Assembly: GCF_013260645.1 (NCBI RefSeq)
Contig: NZ_CP053921.1
Coordinates: forward strand, 806,001 to 870,000
Reading direction: 5' to 3'
DNA: 64,000 nucleotides
Origin: Erythrobacter mangrovi
GTDB lineage: Bacteria; Pseudomonadota; Alphaproteobacteria; Sphingomonadales; Sphingomonadaceae
Part shown: piece by piece, positions 7,706 to 16,562 of the stretch
How positions within the stretch are numbered: position 1 is the stretch's first letter
How the letters are laid out: each line of letters starts with the position of its first letter
Notes under the pieces: model-generated
Database searches by the model: none
Told to the model about the DNA's origin: nothing
Seen by the model: the letters and a program-made list of their open reading frames with translations, nothing else
Translations under genes and position numbers: made by a program

Positions 7706-8874
7706 TCCCGAATCTTGCGCTGGGAATCATGCCGAGCGGCCTTGTCGCGCGGATAGACGGTTTCGCTATCGGGCTTCTCGACCTCGCCCGGGTCGGCGAA
7801 TTGCCCGTCACAAAAAGCGAACACACGCTGTTGGGCGAGACACACCTCAACGCGTTCCTGGCACTGGGCCCGCAACGGCACCGGGAAATCTATGAGGCCC
7901 TTTACCAATTGCGGGTTCGCAACCCGGACCGCCTTTGGTCCATTGGACAGCCCATCGAGAAAGCGCCAATTCAACTTGGGCTCGCTCCGGGGGACTTCGT
8001 CGATTTCTACGCCAGCCGGCACCATGCCGCACGCTGCGCGCGACTGACCGGCAACGCGGACCTGCTGCCCGAGGCCTGGGATTGGATGCCGCTGGCCTAT
8101 CATGGTCGCACCGCCGGCATTGTAGGCAGTAACGCCAAGATCAACCGGCCTTCAGGCTGGATGAACGGCAGGACCGGTTGGGCCCTTCAAGCAAGCCGCA
8201 TGCTCGATTACGAGATGGAGCTTGGCTTCGTCATGCGTCATTCGACGGAGCCTGGCGAGCAACTTACTGTAAATGATTTCGACGATGCGGTCTTTGGCGC
8301 GGTGCTGGTCATCGACTGGAGCGCGCGCGACCTCCAGGGCAATGAGGCAAAGCCGCTCGGCCCGTTTCACTCCAAGGCCTTTGCCACGCAGGTCGGCCAC
8401 TGGATCGTCCCGCTCGAAGTGCTGGCCCGATGCAGTGAGCCTGCTGACGACCTTCGTCCCAAAGGGCGCCGCCCCGCCAAAGGCAACATCTACGACATTC
8501 GGTTCGAAGCAATGCTCAAGTCCCGCAAGGGGCAGTCTGCCGTCGCCGGTTCCGCCAATCTCAAAGATATGGGTTGGACCCCCGCCGAGATGATGGCCCA
8601 CCTCACGCAAAGCGGGGCACCGGTGCGCAGCGGCGACCTGTTCGCCACCGGCACGATTTCCGGCCCAGGACGCGACGAAACCGGATGCCTGCTGGAACGC
8701 TTTGCCGAAGGAACTGCGCCCCTGATGGTTGGCGATGAGCAACGCCACTATCTGGCTGACGGCGACAAGCTGTCCGTGACCGCACATATGCAAAAGGACG
8801 GGCAGTCCATTGCATTCGACACGCTGCATGGTTCAATCGCAGCATCGCAAACACACAGGGAGCCATCGCGATGA
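7702..8874 (+). CDS. fumarylacetoacetase-like hydrolase
   Basis: A 390-aa protein with the full two-domain architecture of fumarylacetoacetase rather than the short FAH-domain form. GDFVDFYASRHHAARCA, PLAYHGRTAGIV and LDYEMELGFVM (metal ligands near D101, E171, E173) are visible. So are VLVIDWSARD (D205), LGPFHSKAFATQVGHWIVPLE (Lys~225) and GDLFATGTISGPG. These are the metal-binding and catalytic segments of C-C bond hydrolases acting on acylpyruvate-like compounds. Homogentisate dioxygenase and maleylacetoacetate isomerase genes are absent here, so the substrate is probably a ring-cleavage or acylpyruvate product of this operon rather than tyrosine-derived fumarylacetoacetate. Coupled to both neighbours by ATGA. 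Confidence 0.85.
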   Translation: MIPNLALGIMPSGLVARIDGFAIGLLDLARVGELPVTKSEHTLLGETHLNAFLALGPQRHREIYEALYQLRVRNPDRLWSIGQPIEKAPIQLGLAPGDFVDFYASRHHAARCARLTGNADLLPEAWDWMPLAYHGRTAGIVGSNAKINRPSGWMNGRTGWALQASRMLDYEMELGFVMRHSTEPGEQLTVNDFDDAVFGAVLVIDWSARDLQGNEAKPLGPFHSKAFATQVGHWIVPLEVLARCSEPADDLRPKGRRPAKGNIYDIRFEAMLKSRKGQSAVAGSANLKDMGWTPAEMMAHLTQSGAPVRSGDLFATGTISGPGRDETGCLLERFAEGTAPLMVGDEQRHYLADGDKLSVTAHMQKDGQSIAFDTLHGSIAASQTHREPSR

Positions 8875-9380
8875 AGGTCAAATCATTCAAGGGCATGACA
8901 TGCTCGATTGCCGGAGCCCTCGAGTGGGTGGGCGACCGCTGGACCATGCTGATCCTGCGCGACCTGTTCATTGGCCTGTCGCGTTTCGAAGAGTTCCGCG
9001 AGTCGCTCGACATTCCCCCAACAACGCTATCCGATCGGCTCAAGCGGATGGTCGAGCACGGAATTGTCGAGAAGAGGCCCTATCAGAAGGCCCCTCTGCG
9101 CGAGGAGTTCATCCTGACACCCAAGGGCCGCGATTTCTGGCCGATCCTGTTGAGCATCGCCAAATGGGGTGACCGCCACGATGCCTCGGGCGCGGGTGCA
9201 CCGCCCATGCGCTTCGTATCCGACAAAAGCGGTTCGGATGTTATGCTAAAACTGATCGACGAAAACGAGGGAACAGCGGTGCGCCCGTCAGACATACATA
9301 TGGAAGCCGGCCCCGCCGCAGACGCGAAGGTTCACTGGCGCCTTACCCAGGGCCGCAGCCACAACCCTCGAGAAGCATGA
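8871..9380 (+). CDS. HxlR-family regulator, last gene of the operon
   Basis: A 169-aa HxlR protein. MTCSIAGALEWVGDRWTMLI, RFEEFRESLDIPPTTLSDRL and EFILTPKGRDFWPIL form the winged helix. About 60 extra residues after it may hold an effector domain, since typical HxlR proteins are 100-130 aa. It overlaps the hydrolase gene by 4 nt, so the regulator is produced together with the enzymes it probably controls. The likely target is the promoter before 1663, where a perfect palindrome sits at 1604-1616 (inference). It is distinct in sequence from the HxlR protein at 38-391. Confidence 0.9.
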   Translation: MKVKSFKGMTCSIAGALEWVGDRWTMLILRDLFIGLSRFEEFRESLDIPPTTLSDRLKRMVEHGIVEKRPYQKAPLREEFILTPKGRDFWPILLSIAKWGDRHDASGAGAPPMRFVSDKSGSDVMLKLIDENEGTAVRPSDIHMEAGPAADAKVHWRLTQGRSHNPREA

Positions 9381-9451
9381 CCCGACCCCGATAGTTGGGA
9401 GGGCTTTCCTCCGGCTCGACCGTCCACTGCGAAACCGCTATCCGGTCAGCG

Positions 9452-10069
9452 ATGACCAGCCGTGCCCCAGCCAAGCGCAAGCGCGACACCTTCCACCACG
9501 GAAATCTTCGCGAGGCTCTGCTCGAAGCCGCGATGGCAGTGCTGGACCAATCGGGCGCAGAGGCTGTCACCATCCGCGAGGTTGCCCGGCGTAGCGGTGT
9601 GTCGCACGCCGCCCCGGTCAATCACTTCCGCGATCGGACCGCGCTGCTGACTGCTGTTGCCGTCCGACTGTTCGGGGACCTGGAGACGCAGATAGGGGAA
9701 CAACTCGATCGTACGGAAACCGAACCAGCGGCGCAGGTAGGAGCGTTCGCGCTAGCACTGGTGCGCTATGGGCTGGCGCATCCCTTTCGCTACGAGTTCC
9801 TCTGGCGACGCGACCTGATCGACAATTCCGACGATGCCCTGGAGCGGGCAATGAACCGGATCTACGACAGGCTGATTGCATGTATCGGAGAGATTGGCGG
9901 AAATCCGCAATGCGACGCGCATACCGTGGCTATCGCATTCTGGTCCCTGGCTCATGGATATGTCTCCATGCGAATCAATGGAAACTTCGAGCCGATTGCC
10001 GATACGGTTTCAGGGAAGGAACGCGAGAAGGCGATCGTCGATTTGCTGCTGACCGCCTTGCAATTCTAA
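9452..10069 (+). CDS. TetR/AcrR-family regulator
   Basis: A 205-aa TetR-type repressor with an N-terminal helix-turn-helix: FHHGNLREALLEAA, then GAEAVTIREVARRSGVSHAA and PVNHFRDRTALLTAVA, where the usual Y-HF becomes VNHF. The C-terminal ligand domain includes RYGLAHPFRYEFLWRRDL, resembling the TetR_C WHG-type group. ATG at 9452 was chosen over an upstream frame start because the conserved region begins soon after it. No strong ribosome site is visible. It lies 71 nt downstream of the catabolic operon and may regulate it or act elsewhere. Confidence 0.85.
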   Translation: MTSRAPAKRKRDTFHHGNLREALLEAAMAVLDQSGAEAVTIREVARRSGVSHAAPVNHFRDRTALLTAVAVRLFGDLETQIGEQLDRTETEPAAQVGAFALALVRYGLAHPFRYEFLWRRDLIDNSDDALERAMNRIYDRLIACIGEIGGNPQCDAHTVAIAFWSLAHGYVSMRINGNFEPIADTVSGKEREKAIVDLLLTALQF

Positions 10070-10135
10070 GCCTCGCAAAGATCGGGCGCATGCCGGTGTA
10101 CCGCACGGTGCGCGAATGGTCATCTTTGCTGGAAA

Positions 10136-10210
10136 TGGAGCGGGCGAAGAGATTCGAACTCTCGACCCCAACCTTGGCAAGGTTGTGCTCTACCCCTGAG
10201 CTACGCCCGC
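10136..10210 (-). tRNA. tRNA-Gly (anticodon GCC)
   Basis: On the minus strand the sequence folds into a complete cloverleaf. The 7-bp acceptor stem is GCGGGCG with CGCCCGC. The D-arm is GCTCAGGGGTAGAGC, the anticodon stem CAACC/GGTTG encloses loop TTGCCAA with anticodon GCC (10176-10178 on the plus strand), and the T-arm holds GTTCGAATC. Discriminator T and an encoded CCA (10138-10136) complete the 75-nt gene. It lies between a TetR gene and a thioredoxin gene. No integrase or repeated tRNA end is seen next to it. Confidence 0.97.
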
Positions 10211-10223
10211 TCACTGACGCTCC

Positions 10224-10242
10224 ACGGATCGGCTTGATCCGT
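10224..10242. repeat. 7-bp inverted repeat just upstream of tRNA-Gly
   Basis: ACGGATC, a 5-nt loop, then GATCCGT: a perfect hairpin 14 nt before the 5' end of the tRNA (reading on the minus strand). It falls in the expected leader of the tRNA transcript. It may be a processing or termination structure, or coincidence. Confidence 0.3.
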
Positions 10243-10398
10243 CGGGGAGGCGCGCAACTAGCAGCGCACCTTGAGTCCCGCAAGCCAAAAAAATGCATCT
10301 TATCTACCGGCCTTGCGATGGGCACGTACCTCCTTCACATTCGCGACAAAAGGCCCACATGGGGCCCACGAAATATCCGCGATGAAAGGTGAATTGCA

Positions 10399-11313
10399 GT
10401 GGCCACTATGGGTTTGAGCATCGACGAGCAAAAGGCCGTCGACCGGTTCCGCAAGGAGATCGTCGAACCGTCGATGACCAAGCTCGTAATCCTCGATTTT
10501 TTTGCCGAGTGGTGCGGACCCTGCAAGGCGCTCGCCCCCGTGCTGGAGAAAGTCGCTGCCGACTATGCCGACAAGGGCGTCGAACTGCGCAAGGTCGATG
10601 TCGACAAGGAACAGTTCATCGCCGCGCAGTTCCAGGTCCAGTCGATCCCCACCGTCTATGCCATGTTCCAGGGCCAGCCGGTCGCCAACCTGACCAATGC
10701 ACGCAGCGAAACGCAGCTCAAGCAGGTGCTCGACCAGCTCATCAGCCAGTTGCCGATCCAGCTCGAAGATGGTGCCACCCCGGAGCAGGATGTCAGCCAG
10801 TTCGTCGCCATGGGCGAACAGGTGCTGAGTGAAGGCGATGCCGAACGCGCTGCGGGCATCTTCGCGCAGGTGGTCGAGATGGCACCCGATCATGCCGCGG
10901 CGCACGCGGGCCTGATCCGTGCATTGGCACAGGCCGGCCATGCTGATCAGGCGCAGGCTGCGCTCGCGGCGGCCGAAGCCAATCCCGCCATGTCAGGCGA
11001 TCCGGCGCTGGCGCAGGCAAAGAGCACGCTCGAGCTGGCCGCGAACAAGGTCGATGACAGCGAATTAACCGCCCTGCGCGAGAAAGCCGCCGGGGGCACG
11101 ATGGATGCGCGGTTCGGCTATGCCGAGGCAGCCTTCGCCGCGGGTCAGCGCGATGCGGCAGCGGACGAGCTGCTCGCCATGATCGAGGCCGACCGCGAAT
11201 GGAACGACGGTGCCGCCAAGGCCAAGCTGCTGCAGATCTTCGAAGCGGTCGGGCTGGAAGACCCATGGGTCGTCGCCACCAGGCGCCGCCTGTCCAAGCT
11301 GCTGTTTGGATAA
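10399..11313 (+). CDS. thioredoxin-domain protein with TPR-like C-terminus (YbbN/CnoX-type)
   Basis: A 304-aa protein. Residues ~25-115 form a thioredoxin domain with an intact WCGPC active site (FFAEWCGPCKALAPVLE) and the cis-proline segment QSIPTVYAMF. The rest (~140-300) is alanine-rich helical repeats typical of the tetratricopeptide tail of CnoX/YbbN co-chaperones, which protect proteins from oxidative aggregation. The start is GTG at 10399 because AAAGGTGA lies 6 nt upstream. An in-frame ATG at 10408 is less well placed. It is followed 7 nt later by a LON-domain gene, an arrangement that suggests a protein-quality-control pair. Confidence 0.9.
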   Translation: MATMGLSIDEQKAVDRFRKEIVEPSMTKLVILDFFAEWCGPCKALAPVLEKVAADYADKGVELRKVDVDKEQFIAAQFQVQSIPTVYAMFQGQPVANLTNARSETQLKQVLDQLISQLPIQLEDGATPEQDVSQFVAMGEQVLSEGDAERAAGIFAQVVEMAPDHAAAHAGLIRALAQAGHADQAQAALAAAEANPAMSGDPALAQAKSTLELAANKVDDSELTALREKAAGGTMDARFGYAEAAFAAGQRDAAADELLAMIEADREWNDGAAKAKLLQIFEAVGLEDPWVVATRRRLSKLLFG

Positions 11314-11320
11314 GGCGCGC

Positions 11321-11932
11321 GTGAGCATCCGCCTCTCGATCTTTCCCCTGCCCGGTGCGATCCTGTTCCCGGGATTGCAGCTGCCACTACACGTCTTTGA
11401 GCCGCGCTATCGCGAGCTCGTCGGCAGCGCGCTGGCCAAGAACCGGCTGATCGGGATGATCCAGCCGCAGCAGTCGCGTGAGGGCGCCCCGCTCTACGAG
11501 ATCGGCTGCGTCGGGCGGATCGGCGATGTCGAAGCGATGGAAGACGGGCGCTACAACATCGTGCTCGATGGCGAGGCGCGCTTTCGCGTGATCCGCGAAC
11601 TGGACGTGACCACCCCCTTCCGCCAGGTCGAGGCCGAGCTGATCGACGATCCCGAAGACGAGGTCCTCTCAAGCGCAGAACGCGGCAATTTCGAGTTCGA
11701 AGCGCGTCGCTTCGCCCAAATCCAGGGCTATTCGGTCGATTGGGATTCGGTCGAGAGGCTCGACGACGAAACGCTGATCAATGGCGTGGCTCAGATCGCC
11801 CCGTTCGATACCGCATCGAAACAGGCCCTGCTCGAAGCACCCGACCTATCGGCACGCTGCGAATTGATGATCCAGCTGATGCAGTTCTTCGCCCTGCGCG
11901 ACGACGGCGACGAGATCGTGACGCTTCAGTAA
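11321..11932 (+). CDS. LON N-terminal (substrate-binding) domain protein
   Basis: A 203-aa protein consisting of only the LON N-terminal/PUA-like domain. LSIFPLPGAILFPGLQLPLHV and FEPRYRELVGSAL open the domain, followed by GCVGRIGDVEAMEDGRYNIVL. There is no AAA or protease domain. Start is GTG at 11321. The TAAGG that overlaps the preceding stop codon acts as ribosome site, so it is coupled to the thioredoxin gene. Such stand-alone LON domains are widespread in proteobacteria and of unknown role, possibly recognising unfolded protein. This gene and marC are convergent with a 23-nt gap. Confidence 0.88.
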   Translation: MSIRLSIFPLPGAILFPGLQLPLHVFEPRYRELVGSALAKNRLIGMIQPQQSREGAPLYEIGCVGRIGDVEAMEDGRYNIVLDGEARFRVIRELDVTTPFRQVEAELIDDPEDEVLSSAERGNFEFEARRFAQIQGYSVDWDSVERLDDETLINGVAQIAPFDTASKQALLEAPDLSARCELMIQLMQFFALRDDGDEIVTLQ

Positions 11933-11955
11933 AACGCGGAGGCGGGCGCGAAATC

Positions 11956-12579
11956 CTATAGCCCGAACGAGTTCTTCAGCCCGTCGATCACATATTGTGC
12001 GGCCAGCGCGGCGAGGAGTACGCCGAGCAGGCGGGTGATGACCGCTTCGACCCGGTCGCCGAACAGTTTCATCAGCGGGCCCGCGGCGATCAGCGCGACC
12101 ATGGTCAGCAGCAGTACCGCTGCGAGCGCGGCGAGCACCACCAGCGTGCCCTCAAGGCCCTTGGCCGTGCTGGTCAATAGCATGACCGAGGCGATAGCGC
12201 CGGGCCCGGCGAGCATCGGCATGGCCATGGGGAAGACCGAAACATCCTCCACCTCGGGCGTTGCGGCGACTTTTTCTGCACGCTCTTCGCGGCGCTGGGT
12301 GCGCTTCTCGAAGACCATTTCGAAGGCGATCCAGAATAGCATCAGTCCGCCCGCAATGCGGAAGCTGTCGAGTTCGATATGCAGGGCCCCCAGCAGATCT
12401 TCGCCGAACAGCGCGAAGACGACCAGGATCGCCGCAGCGATCGCGGTCGCGCGGATCGCCATATTGCGGCGCTGGGCCTGCGTCGCGCCCTTGGTCAGCC
12501 CGGCATAGATCGGCGCGCAGCCCGGTGGGTCGATCACCACGAAGAGGGTGATGAAGGCGGAGATGAAGAGCTGGGTCAT
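11956..12579 (-). CDS. MarC-family integral membrane protein
   Basis: A 207-aa membrane protein with about six predicted transmembrane helices. FISAFITLFVVIDPPGCAPIY is the N-terminal MarC/NAAT signature. GGLMLFWIAFEMVF, FPMAMPMLAGPGAIASVML and the C-terminal LLGVLLAALAAQYVIDGL follow. Family function is uncertain (a suggested amino-acid transporter; early antibiotic-resistance links were not upheld). ATG at 12579 overlaps the stop of the preceding lipoprotein gene by 4 nt (ATGA), which fixes the start. Last gene of the leftward folD run. Confidence 0.88.
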   Translation of the reverse strand: MTQLFISAFITLFVVIDPPGCAPIYAGLTKGATQAQRRNMAIRATAIAAAILVVFALFGEDLLGALHIELDSFRIAGGLMLFWIAFEMVFEKRTQRREERAEKVAATPEVEDVSVFPMAMPMLAGPGAIASVMLLTSTAKGLEGTLVVLAALAAVLLLTMVALIAAGPLMKLFGDRVEAVITRLLGVLLAALAAQYVIDGLKNSFGL

Positions 12580-13253
12580 GACGGGTTGGCGTCGATGCTT
12601 TCTCGTAGGACGAACTGCCAAGCAGAACCGTCCCACATCCTTGCAACGACGCGACGGGATCGGTCGGGCTCAACTGTGACGTACCAATCCAAGGTGCCAT
12701 CGTCGGAGCCTCCCTTATGGATGGAGGCACCCGGAGGACTAACAATAACTGCTGGGAATTGCTTGCCGTCACAACTGGCTATCTTTGTGCGGATAAAATC
12801 GGGTTCTACCAGCGGCTCCGCCACCATATCGCCCTGATCCATCACCCATTTGTATTCGCCATTCTTCTGACGCTGCCAAACGGTGGTGAAATAGCCGGAC
12901 GTGCCGTTGGAACGCTGCCAGGCGCCGCGCGTCACCGCCAGACTGCCGTCGCAGCTCGACCAGACTTCGTGCGGTTGCCACTTCACCGCTTCGGCCGGGT
13001 CAGACTGCTTCTTGAGCCACTCTTGCGCATTCACCGGCTCGGGCACGAACATCACCGCGTCGCCGGTCGCATAGTCGCGGAACGCGGTCCATTGGCCCTT
13101 TTCCTGCGCCATGCGGGCAAAGGCGAGTTCGGTGGCGACAACCTTGCTTGGCGTCGCGGTGGGCGTCAGCAGCCGGGCATAGCGATCGTAGCGGCTGGAC
13201 CCACTCGCGCAGCCTGCCAGGGCAAGAGCCAGCAGGACCGCCGCGAACCTCAC
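12576..13253 (-). CDS. predicted lipoprotein, NTF2/DUF4440-like
   Basis: A 225-aa exported lipoprotein. The N-terminus is a short signal peptide with lipobox LAGC (Cys ~15). A region at about 40-140 ([19 protein letters not shown] and the following [16 protein letters not shown]) resembles SnoaL/DUF4440-type NTF2-fold proteins, but similarity is judged by eye only. Start is GTG at 13253, overlapping the folD stop as GTGA. It lies in a tightly packed folD-lipoprotein-marC unit. Function unknown. Confidence 0.8.
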   Translation of the reverse strand: MRFAAVLLALALAGCASGSSRYDRYARLLTPTATPSKVVATELAFARMAQEKGQWTAFRDYATGDAVMFVPEPVNAQEWLKKQSDPAEAVKWQPHEVWSSCDGSLAVTRGAWQRSNGTSGYFTTVWQRQKNGEYKWVMDQGDMVAEPLVEPDFIRTKIASCDGKQFPAVIVSPPGASIHKGGSDDGTLDWYVTVEPDRSRRVVARMWDGSAWQFVLRESIDANPS

Positions 13254-14146
13254 AGCGCGCCCTCGGACGGCTCGAGCCCTTCGTTGCGATAGGCCGCGAC
13301 GATGGTGTTGCGCAGCAGCACGGCAATCGTGGTTGCGCCAACGCCGCCCGGTACCGGGGTGATCGCGCGGACATGGCCCAATGCCTCGTCATAGGCGACA
13401 TCGCCAACGATGCGGCCCTTCTCTTCCCCCGGCTCGGGATCGAGACGGTTGATCCCGCCATCGAGCACAACCGCACCGGGCTTGAGCCAGTCTCCCTTGA
13501 TCAGGAACGGTACGCCGACCGCCGCGACCACGATATCCGCGCGCCGCACCACGTCGGGCAGGTTGCGCGTGCGGCTATGCGCCATGGTGACGGTGCAATT
13601 TTCCGCCAGCAGCAGCTGCGCCATCGGCTTGCCGAACAGGATCGAGCGACCAATAACGACCGCGTCCATCCCGCTCAAATCGCCCAGCATGTCTTTCAGG
13701 ATCATGGTGCAGCCGAGCGGGGTGCAGGACACCAGCGCATCCATTCCCAGCACCAGCCGTCCGGCATTTGCCGGAGTGATGCCGTCGACATCTTTGTCGG
13801 GATCGATCTCCGCAATCACGGCCTTTTCGTCGAGATGCTTGGGCAAGGGCAGCTGGACGAGGATGCCGTCTACCGTGCGATCGGCATTGAGCTTGCGCAC
13901 CAGCGCGACGAGTTCATCCTGCGGCGTGTCTGCCGGCAGGCGATACTCGAAACTTTCCATGCCCGCCGCGACGGTCGCCTTGCCCTTGCTGCGGACATAG
14001 ACCTGGCTGGCGGGATCTTCGCCCACCAGCACCACGGCAAGCCCCGCCTTGCGCCCAGTCGATGCCGCAAACTTCGCCGCATGCTCGCCAACGCGTGCAC
14101 GCAGTTTGGCGGCGAAGGCCTTCCCGTCGATAACCTCAGCCGTCAT
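13250..14146 (-). CDS. folD: bifunctional methylenetetrahydrofolate dehydrogenase/cyclohydrolase
   Basis: A 298-aa cytosolic enzyme that interconverts methylene-, methenyl- and formyl-tetrahydrofolate with NADP. Visible motifs are YVRSKGKA with the catalytic Lys, [44 protein letters not shown] for the Rossmann fold, and [16 protein letters not shown], where most homologues have GVGPMT. Length is normal. The start ATG 14146 is 1 nt after the yggT stop, and the end overlaps the lipoprotein start by GTGA. It belongs to the leftward argB/yggT/folD/marC run. Confidence 0.96.
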   Translation of the reverse strand: MTAEVIDGKAFAAKLRARVGEHAAKFAASTGRKAGLAVVLVGEDPASQVYVRSKGKATVAAGMESFEYRLPADTPQDELVALVRKLNADRTVDGILVQLPLPKHLDEKAVIAEIDPDKDVDGITPANAGRLVLGMDALVSCTPLGCTMILKDMLGDLSGMDAVVIGRSILFGKPMAQLLLAENCTVTMAHSRTRNLPDVVRRADIVVAAVGVPFLIKGDWLKPGAVVLDGGINRLDPEPGEEKGRIVGDVAYDEALGHVRAITPVPGGVGATTIAVLLRNTIVAAYRNEGLEPSEGAL

Positions 14147-14147
14147 C

Positions 14148-14429
14148 TCAATAGGGCCCCAGGCCCACGAGGATACGGATGAAGATCCAGATGCCAAGCA
14201 ACAGCACCATGGGCGAGAAATCGACCGCACCCGTATCGGGCATGATCCGCCGGATCGGATTGAGCAGCGGGGCCAGCAGCCGGTTGATCGCGTCGTAAAC
14301 GCTGTAGAGGAACGGCTGGCGGGGATCGACGATGTTGAAGGCAAACAGCAGGCCGATGATGATCCAGACGATGACGATCATGTTGAGCGTCTGCGACAGC
14401 ATGATCAGGATATCGATGATGGTATTCAT
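14148..14429 (-). CDS. YggT-family membrane protein
   Basis: A 93-aa protein with two hydrophobic segments (residues ~5-30 and ~70-90). Between them is a conserved loop [34 protein letters not shown], here split as the usual NPxxxxLYxxxxxxxxPLLxPIRRxxP pattern of YggT proteins. Homologues are linked to cell-shape, division or osmotic phenotypes without a clear biochemical role. It sits between argB and folD, with 1 nt to folD, which points to co-transcription. Confidence 0.88.
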   Translation of the reverse strand: MNTIIDILIMLSQTLNMIVIVWIIIGLLFAFNIVDPRQPFLYSVYDAINRLLAPLLNPIRRIMPDTGAVDFSPMVLLLGIWIFIRILVGLGPY

Positions 14430-14497
14430 GAAGTCTGCGTTCCCGTTGGTTTAACCTCACCCAGTGCCCTACAAGAGCAATACGCCCTTCGCCAGCC

Positions 14498-15403
14498 CTA
14501 TCCGGTGCTGACCAGCGTACCCGCGCCACGCGCGGTGAAGAATTCGAGCAGCATGGCGTGCGGCACGCGCCCATCGAGCACCACCGCTGCCTCGCACCCT
14601 GCCTCGACCGCCTTCACGCAGGTTTCGAGCTTGGGGATCATGCCTCCGGTGATCGTGCCGTCTTCGCGCAGGCGGGCGATATCGGTGGGCGTAAGATCGG
14701 TCAGCAAATTGCCCTGCTTGTCGAGCACGCCGGAGACATCGGTCAGCAGCAGCAGGCGCGCGGCGCCAAGCGCAGCCGCAAGTGCGCCCGCCATGGTATC
14801 GGCGTTGATGTTGTAGGTGTGCCCATCCTCGCCCACCCCGATCGGCGCGACCACCGGGATCATCCCGGCGGCGGTCGCGGTCTCAAGCACGGTGGTGTCG
14901 ACCTTGGACGGTTCGCCGACAAAACCGAGATCGAGCACTTTCTCGATATTGCTGTCGGGGTCCTTATGGGTGCGCGACAGCTTGGTCGCGGTGACGAGGC
15001 CGCCATCCTTGCCCGAAATACCGATCGCCTTGCCTCCCGCGCGGGCGATCGAGCCGACGATCGCCTTGTTGATCGCACCCGAGAGGACCATTTCGGCCAC
15101 ATCCGCAGTCTGCTTGTCGGTGACCCGCAGCCCATCGACGAAGGTGGTTTCGACCCCTAGCTTCTCCAGCATCGCACCGATCTGCGGCCCGCCGCCATGG
15201 ACCACCACCGGGTTGATCCCGACCGCCTTGAGCAGCACCACGTCCTCGGCGAACTCGCGCGCGGCGCGATCGTCGCCCATGGCATTGCCGCCGTATTTCA
15301 CCACGAAACTCTTGCCGGCATAGCGCTGGAAATAGGGCAGCGCCTCGATCAGCGTTTCCGCCTTCGCGTGGATGTCGGGGCCGATAGTGCGCTCCTGGAC
15401 CAT
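14498..15403 (-). CDS. argB: acetylglutamate kinase
   Basis: A 301-aa amino-acid kinase that phosphorylates N-acetylglutamate in arginine biosynthesis. [13 protein letters not shown] is the ATP/phosphate-binding start of the fold. [35 protein letters not shown] and [21 protein letters not shown] follow. [18 protein letters not shown] and [14 protein letters not shown] close the protein. The N-terminal helix preceding the kinase core ([16 protein letters not shown]) is the extension found in arginine-feedback-inhibited, hexameric NAGKs. Leftward, 68 nt upstream of yggT. Confidence 0.96.
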   Translation of the reverse strand: MVQERTIGPDIHAKAETLIEALPYFQRYAGKSFVVKYGGNAMGDDRAAREFAEDVVLLKAVGINPVVVHGGGPQIGAMLEKLGVETTFVDGLRVTDKQTADVAEMVLSGAINKAIVGSIARAGGKAIGISGKDGGLVTATKLSRTHKDPDSNIEKVLDLGFVGEPSKVDTTVLETATAAGMIPVVAPIGVGEDGHTYNINADTMAGALAAALGAARLLLLTDVSGVLDKQGNLLTDLTPTDIARLREDGTITGGMIPKLETCVKAVEAGCEAAVVLDGRVPHAMLLEFFTARGAGTLVSTG

Positions 15404-15511
15404 AACTCGCTGTAGTCTCCGCTGCCGGTCTGGGTCGAGCGCTTAGCCGTGCGGCTGGCGCGCGTCCACGGGGAATGGCGTGATGGTTAGCTTCCAGCGG
15501 CCGGCACGTGG

Positions 15512-16426
15512 CTACCCACCCAGCGCATCGATCTCTTCGGCGAGGCTGGCGAAATCCTTGTGCCCGGTCACCGGCGCAACGCGTTCGGCCCACACCGCAT
15601 CGATCTGCGCGCCGACCGCCGGCGGGACCAGCTTCGCGTCGCTTCCCTTCGCCTGCACCTTGGTCGAATCGCTGTCTGCCGGGATACCGACCTTCGCCTC
15701 GAGCGCCCCCGCCATCATCGCGTCGTCGAACTTGTCCTTGTGCCGGTACATGTATTCGCGGCTGGTCATGTCCATCACCAGTGCCAGCGAGCTGTTGTCG
15801 AGCGGGATGTCGCAGAATGCCGACAGGCGTCGGATCATCGCCGCCCGGTTCGACACCGCCCAACGATAGGTGGCCAGCAACGTATCGGGTTCGTGTCGCC
15901 GTGCGTACCAGCTGAGCAGATGGGTGTAATAGTCGCAGCCGCCGGGGCCGCCCGCCATCCATAGCGGGAAAAATTCCTCGATCCCGATGCTGCCCGGTTC
16001 GAACATCCAGCCTTCCATGAAGCGGAAGAACGAAACATAGGTCTCGCGCGGATCGCGCAGCGTTACGACATAGCGGCACCCGGCCGGCAGGCGCTCGTAT
16101 TCGCGATGCGACTTGAACCCGCGCGGCTCGGCCTTCTGCGGCTGGTTCATGTCGCTGTCGGTGATCACCGCGCTGTCTTCCCACGGGGTCATCCGGCTGA
16201 TGTCGTCGAAGGCCATGTCGCCCGTGCCGGTCGCTGCCGCCATGCGCAGCTGGTGGAACATCTGCTGGATGTAGGTCGTCCCGCTCTTGGCCCAGGTGGT
16301 GATGAAGACATCGGTCGGGCGCGGCTCGATCGGCCGGAAGTTCTCGGTCGGGAATCCCGCCAAGGCACCGAAATTGATGACCATTTCCTCGACGCTGCGT
16401 GCGCGCCGGCCAAGCCCTGCGGCCAT
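15512..16426 (-). CDS. PAPS-dependent sulfotransferase
   Basis: A 304-aa cytosolic sulfotransferase of the eukaryote-like type 1 fold. The 5'-phosphosulfate loop is TTWAKSGTTYIQQ (~43-55). The 3'-phosphate region is RYVVTLRDPRETYVSFFRF. The acceptor is probably an alcohol, phenol or amine (steroid-, lipid- or xenobiotic-like), and cannot be deduced. It is divergent from an SDR gene across 136 nt, so the two may share a control region and process the same alcohol or ketone (inference). Ends 108 nt from argB with no obvious terminator. Confidence 0.9.
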   Translation of the reverse strand: MAAGLGRRARSVEEMVINFGALAGFPTENFRPIEPRPTDVFITTWAKSGTTYIQQMFHQLRMAAATGTGDMAFDDISRMTPWEDSAVITDSDMNQPQKAEPRGFKSHREYERLPAGCRYVVTLRDPRETYVSFFRFMEGWMFEPGSIGIEEFFPLWMAGGPGGCDYYTHLLSWYARRHEPDTLLATYRWAVSNRAAMIRRLSAFCDIPLDNSSLALVMDMTSREYMYRHKDKFDDAMMAGALEAKVGIPADSDSTKVQAKGSDAKLVPPAVGAQIDAVWAERVAPVTGHKDFASLAEEIDALGG

Positions 16427-16562
16427 TCGACACCCTTCCCTTCGATTCCGCGCGACCCGGCACGGCTATGCACCGAGGCAACCATGAGGCCAAGCCCCAT
16501 TGCCCGGTGCTGGCGGGGAGTGCATGCTCACGGCAAGGGACAGGAGCCAAGGAGAGGGAATC

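Noticed and set aside
10136..10210. tRNA-Gly as an integration site of a genomic island
   Set aside because: No integrase gene and no direct repeat of the tRNA 3' end were seen in the neighbouring sequence.
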